From assembly GCF_017873175.1 (NCBI RefSeq), contig NZ_JAGGJW010000008.1, forward strand, positions 1-64,000: DNA of 64,000 bases. Reading direction: 5' to 3'. The translations under genes and the position numbers were made by a program. The DNA comes from Neorhizobium petrolearium. Lineage in GTDB: Bacteria > Pseudomonadota > Alphaproteobacteria > Rhizobiales > Rhizobiaceae. Shown one piece after another: positions 40,327-49,379 of the stretch; the stretch's first letter is position 1, and each line of letters starts with the position of its first letter. The notes under the pieces were generated by a model. That model was given only the letters and a program-made list of their open reading frames with translations, was not told where the DNA came from and did not search any database.

Positions 40327-40460
40327 GCTTTCTCTTCCGCAAGGGGAGAGATAGGGATGCCGCGCTGCCACGAGTCTACCTCTCCCTTGGTGGGAGAGGT
40401 TACAAAATCAAGAGCTTGGCGTAGCTAAGTCTTGATTTTGTTGGTGAAGGGGTAAGCCCT
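40327..40460. repeat. Three-hairpin intergenic repeat
   Basis: Three successive inverted repeats are present: an imperfect CTCTTCC...GGGGAGAG, ACCTCTCCC/GGGAGAGGT (40378-40386 and 40392-40400), and a perfect 12-base ACAAAATCAAGA/TCTTGATTTTGT (40402-40413 and 40430-40441). The stretch ends GGTGAAGGGGTAAG. It fills most of the 317-base interval between acnA and the next gene. It looks like a rhizobial mosaic repeat that differs from the RIME copies. Confidence 0.75.
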
Positions 40461-40520
40461 GCCTCCAATACATGTATCTCTTCTCATCCAGGTGAGATTC
40501 CCTAACTTAAGGTCCCGCCC

Positions 40521-41258
40521 TTGACCGTCGTCATCCTCATTGGAATGGCCGTTATCGTTTTCCTGACATCGCTGCTTTCGGGGATTTTCGGAATGGCGGG
40601 CGGGCTAATCCTGCTTTGGGTGCTGCTTTTCCTGTTTCCCGTCGGGACCGCAATCGCCATCCATGGCGTCATCCAGATGGTGTCCAACGGCTCGCGCGCC
40701 TGGTTTTCCCGCGCCTATATCGACTACAGGATCCTCGGTATCCTGGGCCTGGGCCTCGTCATATCGAGTATCATCCTCCTGATCGTCGACTATCAGCCGG
40801 ATATCATCGTCGTATCGATCGCGATCGGTCTGATGCCGATCCTCGTCTGGCTGCCGGTTTCGAAGCTGCAGCTCGATGCGTCCAAGCCTCACCATGCCCT
40901 CATCTGCGGGTTGATCGCCGGAGCATTGATCGTGGGCGTTGGCGTTTCCGGCCCGACGATCGATATCTTCTTCATCCGAACGATGATGGACCGGCGCAAG
41001 GTAATCGCCACCAAAGCCGCGGTGCAGGTCGCCTCGCATGCAACAAAGGTGGCGTTCTACTGGAACGCGGCAACCGCACTGCCGCCGACCGACTGGATCT
41101 CGATCCTGATCGCCGCGCCAATCGCCATCCTCGGCACGCGGGCGGGCAACGACATCCTGCAAAGAATGACGGATCAGAATTTCCGCGCCTGGACACGCTG
41201 GATCGTCACCGGCATCGGAGCCGTCTATTTCACCCAAGGGCTGCTGAAACTGATCTGA
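40521..41258 (+). CDS. TauE/SafE-family membrane exporter
   Basis: The 245-residue polytopic protein has the family motif LLSGIFGMAGGLILLWVLLFLFPVGTAIAIHG at the N-terminus and a second half beginning GLIAGALIVGVGVSGPTIDIFF. The substrate is unknown. The TTG start at 40521 has AAGGTC upstream; an ATG at 40545 would shorten the first span. It is only distantly similar to the other TauE protein in this window (23341-24087). Confidence 0.87.
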   Translation: MTVVILIGMAVIVFLTSLLSGIFGMAGGLILLWVLLFLFPVGTAIAIHGVIQMVSNGSRAWFSRAYIDYRILGILGLGLVISSIILLIVDYQPDIIVVSIAIGLMPILVWLPVSKLQLDASKPHHALICGLIAGALIVGVGVSGPTIDIFFIRTMMDRRKVIATKAAVQVASHATKVAFYWNAATALPPTDWISILIAAPIAILGTRAGNDILQRMTDQNFRAWTRWIVTGIGAVYFTQGLLKLI

Positions 41259-41470
41259 CTTTGCCGGGACCTGTGGAGGAGGGTGTGGCATGCCCACAAT
41301 CGCCGCTGACAAAGCCGATCAATTATCCGGTCCTCACCCCTTCGTGACTTTCTCTTGAGGGGGCGGGACGGTTACCTTCCGCCATCCGATCCTCCAGGCC
41401 ATTCGATTGTTCTTGATCACCAAGGGCAATCGTGGATAACAGTTGCCCTGATAAAAAAGGTCTGCCACCC

Positions 41471-42220
41471 ATGCTGTTCCGTCTCCGCTCCATTATCGTG
41501 CTTGCGGGCCTGCTTTATGCGGGCGTCGCTCCGGCGGGGGAAGTGAGGGCGCCGAAGGGCGTTGTCGAACTTTTTACCTCTCAGGGTTGTTCTTCGTGCC
41601 CTCCGGCGGACGCCACTTTAGGTGAGCTGGTGGCGCAGGGCGATATTATCGCGCTCTCCTACCACGTGGACTATTGGAACTATCTCGGCTGGACCGATAC
41701 GTTGAGCTCGAAGGAAAACACCGAGCGGCAATACGGCTATGCCAAGACATTCGGCCGCAGCGGCGTTTATACGCCGCAGGCGGTCATCAATGGTCGGGAT
41801 CATGTCAAAGGCAAGGATCTCTCCATCATAAACGGCAAGGTGAAGGAACTCCGCGAGACGGACAAAGGGCTCATCGTGCCGGTAACGGCTGCCATGCGCG
41901 GCGACGAGATCGAGATCGAGATCGGCGGAGGCAAGGGGCAGGCCGATGTCGTCGTCGCCTATTTCACAAAACGTCAGCAGGTGGAAATCACCAAGGGCGA
42001 GAACAGCGGCAAGACCATGGACTACTGGCACAGCGTCTATGACGTGCAGTCAGTCGGGACGTGGAACGGCCAGAGCATGAAACTCACGCTGCCGGGCAAG
42101 CTGATGGGCAAGTCCAAGAAAGATGGCTGCGCGATCCTGTTGCAGACGTCCGGCCCGGGTGGTGAGCCGGCGGCAATCCTCGGCGCAACGATCCTGATGG
42201 CGGGCCGCAAGAAATACTGA
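41471..42220 (+). CDS. DUF1223 thioredoxin-like exported protein
   Basis: The protein has 249 residues. A signal peptide (about 1-22, ending APAGE) precedes a thioredoxin-like domain starting VVELFTSQGCSSCPPADATLGEL, with a CSSC-type pair. The family is widespread in alphaproteobacteria and its role is unknown. Its CXXC suggests periplasmic thiol chemistry, but this is inference. The ATG at 41471 begins the signal peptide. Confidence 0.87.
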   Translation: MLFRLRSIIVLAGLLYAGVAPAGEVRAPKGVVELFTSQGCSSCPPADATLGELVAQGDIIALSYHVDYWNYLGWTDTLSSKENTERQYGYAKTFGRSGVYTPQAVINGRDHVKGKDLSIINGKVKELRETDKGLIVPVTAAMRGDEIEIEIGGGKGQADVVVAYFTKRQQVEITKGENSGKTMDYWHSVYDVQSVGTWNGQSMKLTLPGKLMGKSKKDGCAILLQTSGPGGEPAAILGATILMAGRKKY

Positions 42221-42516
42221 CCGCGAAGCGGTTCGCCGGCTCACCGTGTTTTCGGAATAAGGTGTCGGCGGCCCGGTCCAGGAACATTGGGGGGCTGGGG
42301 GTAAGGGTCAATGCACCAGACCGGGCCATATGGCGCTGAAATCGCGCCAACCAACGCGAAGCAATCTCGCTTCGAAATCAGGCACTGTTTTGTTCGAAAT
42401 GGGGCAAGAATAAAAACGTACGAACGCGCATGAGGCTGGCTTCGGCCCGGGGTTGCTTTTTTAAGGCTCTCGGGCACACTGTCACATCTCCGACATCTAG
42501 TGATTTGGGAGCCTTG

Positions 42517-42906
42517 ATGACCGATCAGCCGGAATTGCCCGGGGGAGAAAGATCCCAGGATGCACCCGTCGTCGTCAATCTCAGCGAATACCGGCAGAGC
42601 CGCGATCCCGTTCCGGTGACGTTTCATCGGCGCGAGCTTGACGCGATCTTAAAAATCTACGGCCGCATGGTCGGAGAAGGGGAATGGAAGGATTACGCGA
42701 TCGATCACCTCAAGGATCGGGCGGTCTTTTCCATCTTCAAACGGTCGGGCGAGACGCCGCTCTTCCGGATCGAGAAGAATCCCAAACTGGCCAACAAGCA
42801 GGGCGCCTACTGTGTGCTCAATACGCACGGCATGACCCTGAAGCGCGGCCACGAACTGCCGCAGGTCCTCAGGGTCTTCGACAAGATGCTGAAGCTCATC
42901 GACTGA
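42517..42906 (+). CDS. DUF2794 protein
   Basis: The 129-residue conserved alphaproteobacterial protein has the core VTFHRRELDAILKIYGRMVGEGEWKDYAIDHLKDRAVFSIFKRSGETPLFRIEKNPKLANKQGAYCVLNTHGMTLKRG. Its function is unknown. The ATG at 42517 follows TTGGGAG. The 296 bases upstream show nothing I can name. It is convergent with the GNAT gene, with one base between stops. Confidence 0.88.
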   Translation: MTDQPELPGGERSQDAPVVVNLSEYRQSRDPVPVTFHRRELDAILKIYGRMVGEGEWKDYAIDHLKDRAVFSIFKRSGETPLFRIEKNPKLANKQGAYCVLNTHGMTLKRGHELPQVLRVFDKMLKLID

Positions 42907-42907
42907 T

Positions 42908-43465
42908 CTATTCGGTGAAGAGCGTCCCGGGATAAACAGCCGGGTCGGGGCTGGTCGTGTTACCTTCGCCCAGTGCAATCTGCATCATGACCGTGTCCAA
43001 CCATCTGCCGTGCTTGAAGCCGGTGCCCTTGAGCGTGCCGGTCAGTTCGAAGCCGAGGCTTTGATGCAGCGCTACGGACGTCGGGCTCGCGCCACCGATG
43101 ACAGCCACCATCTGCCGGAAGCCGAGCGCGGTGCAACGGGCGAGCAGTTCTCGCAGAAGCGCCTTTCCCACGCCCTGGCCACGGGCCGCCGGGGCGAGGT
43201 AGATCGAATCCTCTACCAGCCAGCGATAGGCGGGGCGGGTCCGGAAGGCCGAAGCATAGGCATAGCCGAGAAGCGTGCCTTCCTCATCTTCGGCAGCGAT
43301 ATAGGGATAGGCCTTGGCCCTGATCGCCTCGTAACGGCTCGTCATCTCGGCCTGATCGGGAGGGATGATCTCGTAACTCGCGGTGCCGTTCAGCACGCTG
43401 TCGCGATAGATTTCGGTGATGGCTGGAAGATCGGCTTCTGTGGTGTCGCGGAGGCGGAAGGTCAT
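42908..43465 (-). CDS. GNAT acetyltransferase (phosphinothricin acetyltransferase-like)
   Basis: This 185-residue GNAT enzyme has the acetyl-CoA loop ARGQGVGKALLRELLARC, preceded by AYRWLVEDSIYLAP. The N-terminus LRDTTEADLPAITEIYRDSVLNGTASYE and the last block (SLGFELTGTLKGTGFKHGRWLDTVMMQ) are those of PAT/Bar-type N-acetyltransferases. The natural substrate is probably an amino acid or analogue such as methionine sulfoximine. The ATG at 43465 is the family start. An upstream terminator isolates it from the BI-1 gene. Confidence 0.88.
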   Translation of the reverse strand: MTFRLRDTTEADLPAITEIYRDSVLNGTASYEIIPPDQAEMTSRYEAIRAKAYPYIAAEDEEGTLLGYAYASAFRTRPAYRWLVEDSIYLAPAARGQGVGKALLRELLARCTALGFRQMVAVIGGASPTSVALHQSLGFELTGTLKGTGFKHGRWLDTVMMQIALGEGNTTSPDPAVYPGTLFTE

Positions 43466-43526
43466 TGGCGGGCGGGTTTGTGGAAGGTGACGATCGAACC
43501 TATGCCGAGGCGCGCGAGCGGGCAAT

Positions 43527-43553
43527 AAAAAAGCGGCCCGAAGGCCGCTTTTT
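43527..43553 (-). terminator. Rho-independent terminator of the BI-1 gene
   Basis: AAAAAGCGGCC/GGCCGCTTTTT with a four-base loop lies 20 bases after the stop. It is symmetric and could work in both directions. Confidence 0.9.
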
Positions 43554-43572
43554 CAGTTCTTGTTCCACGCCG

Positions 43573-44310
43573 TTATTCTTCGCGATTGCCGAGGAACTGC
43601 AGCAGGAACATGAAGAGGTTGATGAAGTCGAGGTAAAGCGTCAGGGCGCCCATGATCGCCTTGCGGCCCATGACTGCGACCTCGTCGCCGTCGTAGTACA
43701 TCTCCTTGATCTTCTGCGTATCGTAGGCGGTAAGACCTGCGAAGATCAGGACGCCGATCACCGAGATGGCAAAGCCCATCGCAGATGACTGCAGGAAGAT
43801 GTTGACGATCGAGGCGATGATCAGACCGAAGAGGCCCATGATCAGGAACGAGCCGAAGCCGGACAAACTCTTCTTGGTCGTGTAGCCGTAGAGCGACAGG
43901 GCGCCGAACGAGGCCGCGGTGACGAAGAAGGTCTGGACGATACTCTGGCCGGTGAAGACCAGGAAGATTGAGGACAGCGACAGGCCCATCAGCGCAGCAT
44001 AGACCCAGAAGGTCATTTGCGCAGCGGGGACGCTCATCTTATGGATGCGGAAGCTCAGGAAGAAGACCATCGCCAGCGGAGCCAGCATGACCACCCACTT
44101 GAGCGGAGAAGCATAGAGAAGCTGGGCGAAGGCCGGATTGGAAACCGCCAGAGCGTAGGTGCCATAGGCAGCTACACCGGTGATCGCCAGACCGAGCGCC
44201 ATCAGGTTGTAAACCCTGAGCATGTAGGCGCGAAGGCCTTCGTCGATCATGGCACCGGATTGGGCGCGGGTCTGCGCCATTCGGTTCTGGTAGTTATTGA
44301 AGTCAGCCAT
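43573..44310 (-). CDS. Bax inhibitor-1/YccA family membrane protein (YbhL-like)
   Basis: This 245-residue protein has seven predicted membrane spans. Family features are LRAYMLRVYNLMALGLAITG and the C-terminal pair of acidic residues in FAGLTAYDTQKIKEMYYDGDE, thought to gate a calcium or proton leak. Its role in bacteria is poorly known. The leader upstream folds as expected for the ybhL RNA element of Rhizobiales, and a strong terminator follows. Confidence 0.93.
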   Translation of the reverse strand: MADFNNYQNRMAQTRAQSGAMIDEGLRAYMLRVYNLMALGLAITGVAAYGTYALAVSNPAFAQLLYASPLKWVVMLAPLAMVFFLSFRIHKMSVPAAQMTFWVYAALMGLSLSSIFLVFTGQSIVQTFFVTAASFGALSLYGYTTKKSLSGFGSFLIMGLFGLIIASIVNIFLQSSAMGFAISVIGVLIFAGLTAYDTQKIKEMYYDGDEVAVMGRKAIMGALTLYLDFINLFMFLLQFLGNREE

Positions 44311-44340
44311 TGTTTCCTCTTTAAGCTCCGGAATTATTCA

Positions 44341-44402
44341 CGGTGTCGGGCCCCCTTTTTCAACAGACCCAGGCGCCGCTGCGGAGCTCCAGCAAGCCTG
44401 CT
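44341..44402 (-). ncRNA. ybhL-type leader RNA
   Basis: The position (about 30-90 bases upstream of a YbhL/BI-1 gene) and lineage fit the ybhL RNA motif described from Agrobacterium and relatives. The minus-strand transcript can form an outer stem (44370-44374 with 44396-44400) and an inner stem (44378-44381 with 44390-44393). A GGGTC/GGCCC segment lies nearer the gene. I matched it by position and fold, not against a covariance model. Confidence 0.55.
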
Positions 44403-44543
44403 GTCAATATGATGTGAGATCGATTTACATACAAGAGGCGTGAGAAGCGAAAACGCAAACCAAAGCGGCAATTTAGCAACCTATGGGACGCTTTGACAGG
44501 AATTTGATCCGAGAGTTAACGGAAAATGCTACCGGTGCTTGAA

Positions 44544-47087
44544 TCAGAGCTCCCGAAGGACCGGCGCGGCCTTTTGGCCGAGGATGCGCCAGGTGCCGGC
44601 AAGCCCGATTCCGACCGTCAGAACCAGTGAGACAACGAGCGTGACGACTGCGACATCGGGCAGGAAGGCCGACGGTATCTTCATGATACGGCTCACCACG
44701 AACCAGGCAGAGATGCCGCCGGCGAAAAGGGCGAAGACAGCGGTCGCGGCGCCCAGAATCATGTATTCGTAGCTGAAGGCGCGCATCAGCATGTTTCGTG
44801 TACCACCGAGGGTTTTCAGGATGACCGCATCATGGGTGCGGGCCCGGTTGCCCGCGGCGAGGGCGCCGGACAGAACCAGGACGGAGGCGATGAGCGCGAC
44901 AGCCGCTGCGGCGCGGATCGCCGTCGCCAGCTGGCCGACGAGCCGGTCGACAATGTCGATCGCGTCCTTCACCCTGACGCTGGTGATGGTCGGATAGGCA
45001 TTGGTCACGGCCCGGAGGATCGAGGCCTCCTGCTGAGCCGTGGCGGAGGGATCGGTCAGCGTGGCTAGCCAGGCATGCGGAGCGCCGCGGAACGTATTGG
45101 GCGAGAAGACCATCACGAAATTAATGGAGAGCGATTCCCATTCCACCTGGCGTAAATTGGCGATGCGAGCCGTGATGTTGCGGCCGAGCACATTGACAGT
45201 GACGGTGTCGCCGAGCTTCAGGCCGAGCTCGCCGGCTTCTTCCGCCGAGAAGGAGACGAGTGGCTCGCCTGAGTAGTCGACCGGCCACCACTCGCCTGCC
45301 GTCAACGTCGAATTCTCGGGCAGCTTTTCCTCGTAGGTGATGCCGCGATCGCCACGCAGTACCCAGCGGCCGGCGGGCGGCACATTCATCTGCGTCACAT
45401 CCTGACCGTTGAAGGCAAGGATGCGGCCGCGCAGCATCGGCACCTGGGTCACTTCTCCTTCAGGCATCTGCTGTTTCAGGATATTCAGAAAACCATCCCG
45501 TTCGGCCCCCTGAATATCGACGAAGAAGAAGTTCGGCGCCTGCCGGGCGATCTGGCCTGTGAGCTGCCGGCGCATGTTGCCGTCGATCAGCGCCAGCGTC
45601 ACGAGGAGGGCAAGACCGAGACCCAGCGACAGGACGACGGAGGGCGTGAGAGCGCCGGGCCGATGGATATTGCCGATCGCAAGCCTCAGGGCCGGCGAGT
45701 TCACACGCGGGCTTCTTCTCGCGAGGGTGGCAATGAGGACAGCGACGAGACGAAGCAGAATGAAAGCGCCTGCCACCGCGGCCAGGAAGACCGAGGCGAT
45801 GAACCTATCTTCGGCCGAGGCGATCGAAAGCGCGGCGAGCGCGGCCAGCGCCAGACCTGCGGCGAGAATATAGGGCCAGGAGGGCAGGCGTGTGTTGTCG
45901 AATGTCTGTTCGCGGAAGAGCGCCGTTGCGGGCACCTCACGCGCATGACCGAGCGGCAGGATGGCGAAGGCGAAGGTGATCAGGAGGCCGAACAGAGCGG
46001 CGAGCGCCAGCGCCGACGGATAGAAGGTCGTCTCCTTCGGTACGGGCAGAACGCCTTCCAGGAATTGCAGCGCAACAAAAGGTGCAGCTGCACCGATGAC
46101 AAGCCCGATGACGATGCCGATCCCGGCAAGAGCTAGAATCTGGATGAGGTAGATCAGCGTGACAACCGGAGCTGGTGCGCCTAGGCATTTGAACGTCGCG
46201 ATTGTCGTGCGCTTCGCATCGAGGAAGGCCCGCACGGCATTGGCCACACCCACTCCGCCGACGATCAGGGCGGTCAGTCCGACGAGCGTCAGGAATTGCG
46301 AGAAACGGTCGACATTCTCGGTCAGCGACGGCGCCGCACGATCGCTTACACGTATCGACCAGCCAGCGCTTGGGAACTCCCGGTTGGCACGAGCCTGAAG
46401 CGTCGAACGCGTGGATGGATCGTCAAGCCGCACCTTATAGGCATGTTCGACGAGGCTGCCGGTGGTGATCAGGCCAGACGCAACGAGCGCATCGCGGCTG
46501 ACGAGCAGGCGCGGCGCAAAACCGAAGCCGTCGGAAAGAGCATCGGGCTCAGCGGTGATGGTGCCGCGCAAGATCAGCCTGGCATTGCCGAGAAGGATCG
46601 GGTCGCCGTCCTTGATGCCGAGGCGCTCCAAAAGCAGAGGAGCGGCCAGAGCGCCGAACGCGTCACCGTTCCTTGCAAGGAGATCGGGAAGCGGCGCCGA
46701 TGGTTCGGAACCGAAGGTGCCGTATAGCGGATAGGCGTTGTCGACAGCTTTAACCTCCACCAGAGCCTGATCCGAACCGTCCGGCTTGCGTGCCATGGAG
46801 CGCAGGCTGGTGGAAACCGAAACCTGGCCGAGGCTATCGAGGAAGGCGCGCTCCTCGCCCGTCGCTTCCCTATTGTTGAGTTCGAAGCGGACGTCTCCTG
46901 CCAAAATCTCCTGGCCCTGGCTTGCGATGGCGTCCGTAATGGCGCGCGAGACGGAATTCACCGCCGCAATCGCGCCAGTGCCAAGCGCGATGCAGGCGAG
47001 GAAGATATAGAAGCCCGCCAGGCCGCCGCGCATCTCCCTGAGCGCCAGGCGGAAGGAAATGGCAATGCGGGGGAGTGTGCGTTTCAT
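44544..47087 (-). CDS. FtsX-type ABC transporter permease (YbbP family)
   Basis: The 847-residue MacB/FtsX-fold permease has one N-terminal span, a large periplasmic domain, a central block of spans (about 255-430), a second periplasmic domain and three C-terminal spans (about 715-840). The duplicated FtsX cores are GVGVANAVRAFLDAKRTTIATFKCLGA and AGNRARTHDAVILKTLGGTRNMLM. It overlaps the ATPase gene by ATGA. It is likely to work as a lipid or lipoprotein exporter or mechanotransmitter; the substrate is unknown. Confidence 0.92.
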   Translation of the reverse strand: MKRTLPRIAISFRLALREMRGGLAGFYIFLACIALGTGAIAAVNSVSRAITDAIASQGQEILAGDVRFELNNREATGEERAFLDSLGQVSVSTSLRSMARKPDGSDQALVEVKAVDNAYPLYGTFGSEPSAPLPDLLARNGDAFGALAAPLLLERLGIKDGDPILLGNARLILRGTITAEPDALSDGFGFAPRLLVSRDALVASGLITTGSLVEHAYKVRLDDPSTRSTLQARANREFPSAGWSIRVSDRAAPSLTENVDRFSQFLTLVGLTALIVGGVGVANAVRAFLDAKRTTIATFKCLGAPAPVVTLIYLIQILALAGIGIVIGLVIGAAAPFVALQFLEGVLPVPKETTFYPSALALAALFGLLITFAFAILPLGHAREVPATALFREQTFDNTRLPSWPYILAAGLALAALAALSIASAEDRFIASVFLAAVAGAFILLRLVAVLIATLARRSPRVNSPALRLAIGNIHRPGALTPSVVLSLGLGLALLVTLALIDGNMRRQLTGQIARQAPNFFFVDIQGAERDGFLNILKQQMPEGEVTQVPMLRGRILAFNGQDVTQMNVPPAGRWVLRGDRGITYEEKLPENSTLTAGEWWPVDYSGEPLVSFSAEEAGELGLKLGDTVTVNVLGRNITARIANLRQVEWESLSINFVMVFSPNTFRGAPHAWLATLTDPSATAQQEASILRAVTNAYPTITSVRVKDAIDIVDRLVGQLATAIRAAAAVALIASVLVLSGALAAGNRARTHDAVILKTLGGTRNMLMRAFSYEYMILGAATAVFALFAGGISAWFVVSRIMKIPSAFLPDVAVVTLVVSLVLTVGIGLAGTWRILGQKAAPVLREL

Positions 47088-47794
47088 GCGGAAACCGCCT
47101 GGACCGGAACCTGAGGCACCGTATCTCCGACGATCTCGCCGGAACGGACACGGATCTGCCGCGAGCAGCGGGCCGCAAGCGCATTGTCGTGGGTGACGAG
47201 CAGCATGGTCATGCCGCGTTCGGCCTGCTTGGCGAACAGGAGATCGGCGATCTGCCGCCCGGTCTCCGTGTCGAGATTGCCGGTCGGTTCGTCGGCGATC
47301 AATACGGCGGGCGAAGGAGCCAGCGCCCGGGCGATCGCTACGCGCTGCTGTTCGCCGCCCGAAAGCTGGCCCGGATAGTGGGTCAGCCGCTCGCCGAGGC
47401 CTACGGCGGTCAACTCCCTTTTGGCAATATCGAATGGGTTCTTCACATTGGCGAGTTCGAGCGGCACGGCGACATTTTCCAGCGCCGTCATGTTGGCGAT
47501 CAGATGAAAGGACTGGAAGACGATGCCGATATTGCGGCCACGAAAGTCGGCCAGAGCATCCTCGGAGAGCCTGTGGAGAGCAACGTCGTCGATGAATATT
47601 TCACCGCTGTCCAGGCGCTCCAGGCCGGCCAGAACCATCAGAAGCGTTGACTTGCCCGAGCCTGAAGGGCCGACAATTCCGACCGCTTCGCCGGCACGGA
47701 TTTCAAGGTCGATCTTCTTCAATACATGCACGGAGGCTGCCGCACTACCCAATGTCAGGTCAGCCTTCTTCAGCGTGATGATTGTTTTAGTCAA
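47084..47794 (-). CDS. ABC transporter ATP-binding protein (YbbA/LolD type)
   Basis: The 236-residue ATPase has Walker A GPSGSGKST (42-50), signature LSGGEQQRVAIARAL and Walker B VLIADEPTGNLD, typical of the MacB/LolD/YbbA class. The start appears to be TTG at 47794, as no closer ATG fits. It is translationally coupled to the YbbP-like permease and divergent from the esterase gene, the same arrangement as ybbA-ybbP/tesA in E. coli. Confidence 0.93.
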   Translation of the reverse strand: MTKTIITLKKADLTLGSAAASVHVLKKIDLEIRAGEAVGIVGPSGSGKSTLLMVLAGLERLDSGEIFIDDVALHRLSEDALADFRGRNIGIVFQSFHLIANMTALENVAVPLELANVKNPFDIAKRELTAVGLGERLTHYPGQLSGGEQQRVAIARALAPSPAVLIADEPTGNLDTETGRQIADLLFAKQAERGMTMLLVTHDNALAARCSRQIRVRSGEIVGDTVPQVPVQAVSA

Positions 47795-47871
47795 AGCGAA
47801 CCGTCCTATATTAGCCGTGAAGCTGAACCCGAATGCCGCGTTGCGGTAGCGTCCAATCTAGGAGACGGATC

Positions 47872-48537
47872 GTGAGTTTTAAAGCAAGCCTCCTTCACTT
47901 CATCGTCATGTTCACACTCTGCTTTGCTGAATTTCCGGCGGCCGCACAGGACACTGGAGGTCGGAGCGAGCCGATTCAGCTTGTCGGCTTCGGGGACAGT
48001 CTGATGGCGGGATATCAGCTTGCTCCTTCCGAATCCTACACGGCGCAGCTCGAGGCAGCGCTGAAAGCGAAGGGCCATGATGTCGCCGTCACCAATGCCG
48101 GGGTTTCAGGTGATACGACATCCGGGGGACTTTCCCGTATCGACTGGTCGGTGCCGGATGGGACGGATGGCGTGATCCTGGAGCTTGGCGCCAATGACGC
48201 CTTGCGCGGGATTTCGCCGGAGCAGTCGGAGAAGAATCTCGATGCGATTCTCGCGCGCCTCAAGGAGCGGAACATTCCGGTTTTCCTGGTCGGCATCCTC
48301 GCTCCACCGAACATGGGTGGCGATTACGGGGAACGCTTCAATCCGATCTACAAGCGGCTTGCCGACAAATATGAAATTCCGCTCTACCCCTTTTTCCTCG
48401 ACGGTGTGACCACGGTGGAGGGCATGCAGCTGGATGATGGTATGCATCCGAACGCCAAAGGGGTTTCGGTGATGGTCGAGAAGACGATCCAACCTGTCGA
48501 AAGCTTCCTGGGGGAGATCAAGGCTAAACGAAAATAA
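47872..48537 (+). CDS. GDSL/SGNH esterase (TesA-like arylesterase)
   Basis: This 221-residue exported hydrolase has a signal peptide (about 1-26), block I GFGDSLMAGYQL with Ser43, oxyanion Gly80 (GVSGDTTSGG), Asn108 (LGANDALRG) and the Asp189/His192 pair (DGMHPNAKG). It is the multifunctional thioesterase/arylesterase family of TesA. The GTG at 47872 follows a strong AGGAGA. Its pairing with the divergent YbbAP-like exporter is conserved in distant proteobacteria, which suggests a shared envelope-lipid role. Confidence 0.93.
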   Translation: MSFKASLLHFIVMFTLCFAEFPAAAQDTGGRSEPIQLVGFGDSLMAGYQLAPSESYTAQLEAALKAKGHDVAVTNAGVSGDTTSGGLSRIDWSVPDGTDGVILELGANDALRGISPEQSEKNLDAILARLKERNIPVFLVGILAPPNMGGDYGERFNPIYKRLADKYEIPLYPFFLDGVTTVEGMQLDDGMHPNAKGVSVMVEKTIQPVESFLGEIKAKRK

Positions 48538-48603
48538 TATCTTGCACGGAAGCCTGTTGCGTGATTCGCTGTTAGCATCTGCAAGAGATTCGAGGAGGTC
48601 CCC

Positions 48604-49194
48604 ATGCCGAGACTTTTCACCGCCCTCGAAATTCCGCGCAACGTGGCCATGAGCCTCTCACTTCTGCGCGGCGGGCTTCCCGGGGCCCGATGGATCGATG
48701 TCGAGAATTACCACATCACGCTACGCTTTATCGGCGATGTCGATGGACGTACGGCCGACGAGATTGTTGACCGGCTGGATAGGATCGACAGGCCGGAATT
48801 CCAGGCGACGTTGACGGGGATCGGCTCTTTCGGTTCCAAGAAGCCGCATTCTATCTGGGCCGGCGTTGCTCCTTCGCCGGAAATACATGCGCTCCAAGCG
48901 GAAATAGAGCGGATCTGCCAGCGGATCGGCCTGCCTCCCGATCCGCGCAAGTTCATGCCGCATGTGACGCTGGCGCGGCTTAAAAATTGCCGTCTGGACG
49001 ATGTGGTGCATTACCTCTCCGGTCGCGGCAATTTCTATACGGCGCCCTTCACCGTGGGACGTTTTGTGCTGCTCTCATCGAAGGAATCAGTCGGTGGCGG
49101 CCCCTACCTCACGGAAGAGGTTTTCCCGCTGCGGGAGGTTGGCTACAGTCACGCCTATGGTGCCGATCTCGCGCCGGTGAAAGGCCTCCTTTAA
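48604..49194 (+). CDS. thpR: RNA 2',3'-cyclic phosphodiesterase
   Basis: This 196-residue 2H phosphoesterase has the two catalytic H-x-T/S motifs, YHITLRFIG (His37) and PHVTLARLK (His120). It opens cyclic phosphates at RNA ends (LigT/ThpR family). It follows the esterase gene by 66 bases with its own AGGAGG-type ribosome site just upstream. Confidence 0.92.
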   Translation: MPRLFTALEIPRNVAMSLSLLRGGLPGARWIDVENYHITLRFIGDVDGRTADEIVDRLDRIDRPEFQATLTGIGSFGSKKPHSIWAGVAPSPEIHALQAEIERICQRIGLPPDPRKFMPHVTLARLKNCRLDDVVHYLSGRGNFYTAPFTVGRFVLLSSKESVGGGPYLTEEVFPLREVGYSHAYGADLAPVKGLL

Positions 49195-49379
49195 TTTGAG
49201 CCGGAATGGCTCAACAGCCACTCGAAGGTGGACGTGCTTTTGACCGCGCACGTGGCGGGAAGCCCGCCCGATTGCGATCGCAAGCTTGCCTGTGCGATGG
49301 ACAAGGCATCCTTCCGTCGCAATTGAACTTCACCGTCCAGCTCCCATATTGAGGCATGCGTTGAGCGAACGGAGCAGGT

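Noticed and set aside
42475..42500. A possible PHO box (CTGTCACATCTCCGACAT) near the DUF2794 gene
   Set aside because: The second repeat matches at only about 4 of 7 positions.
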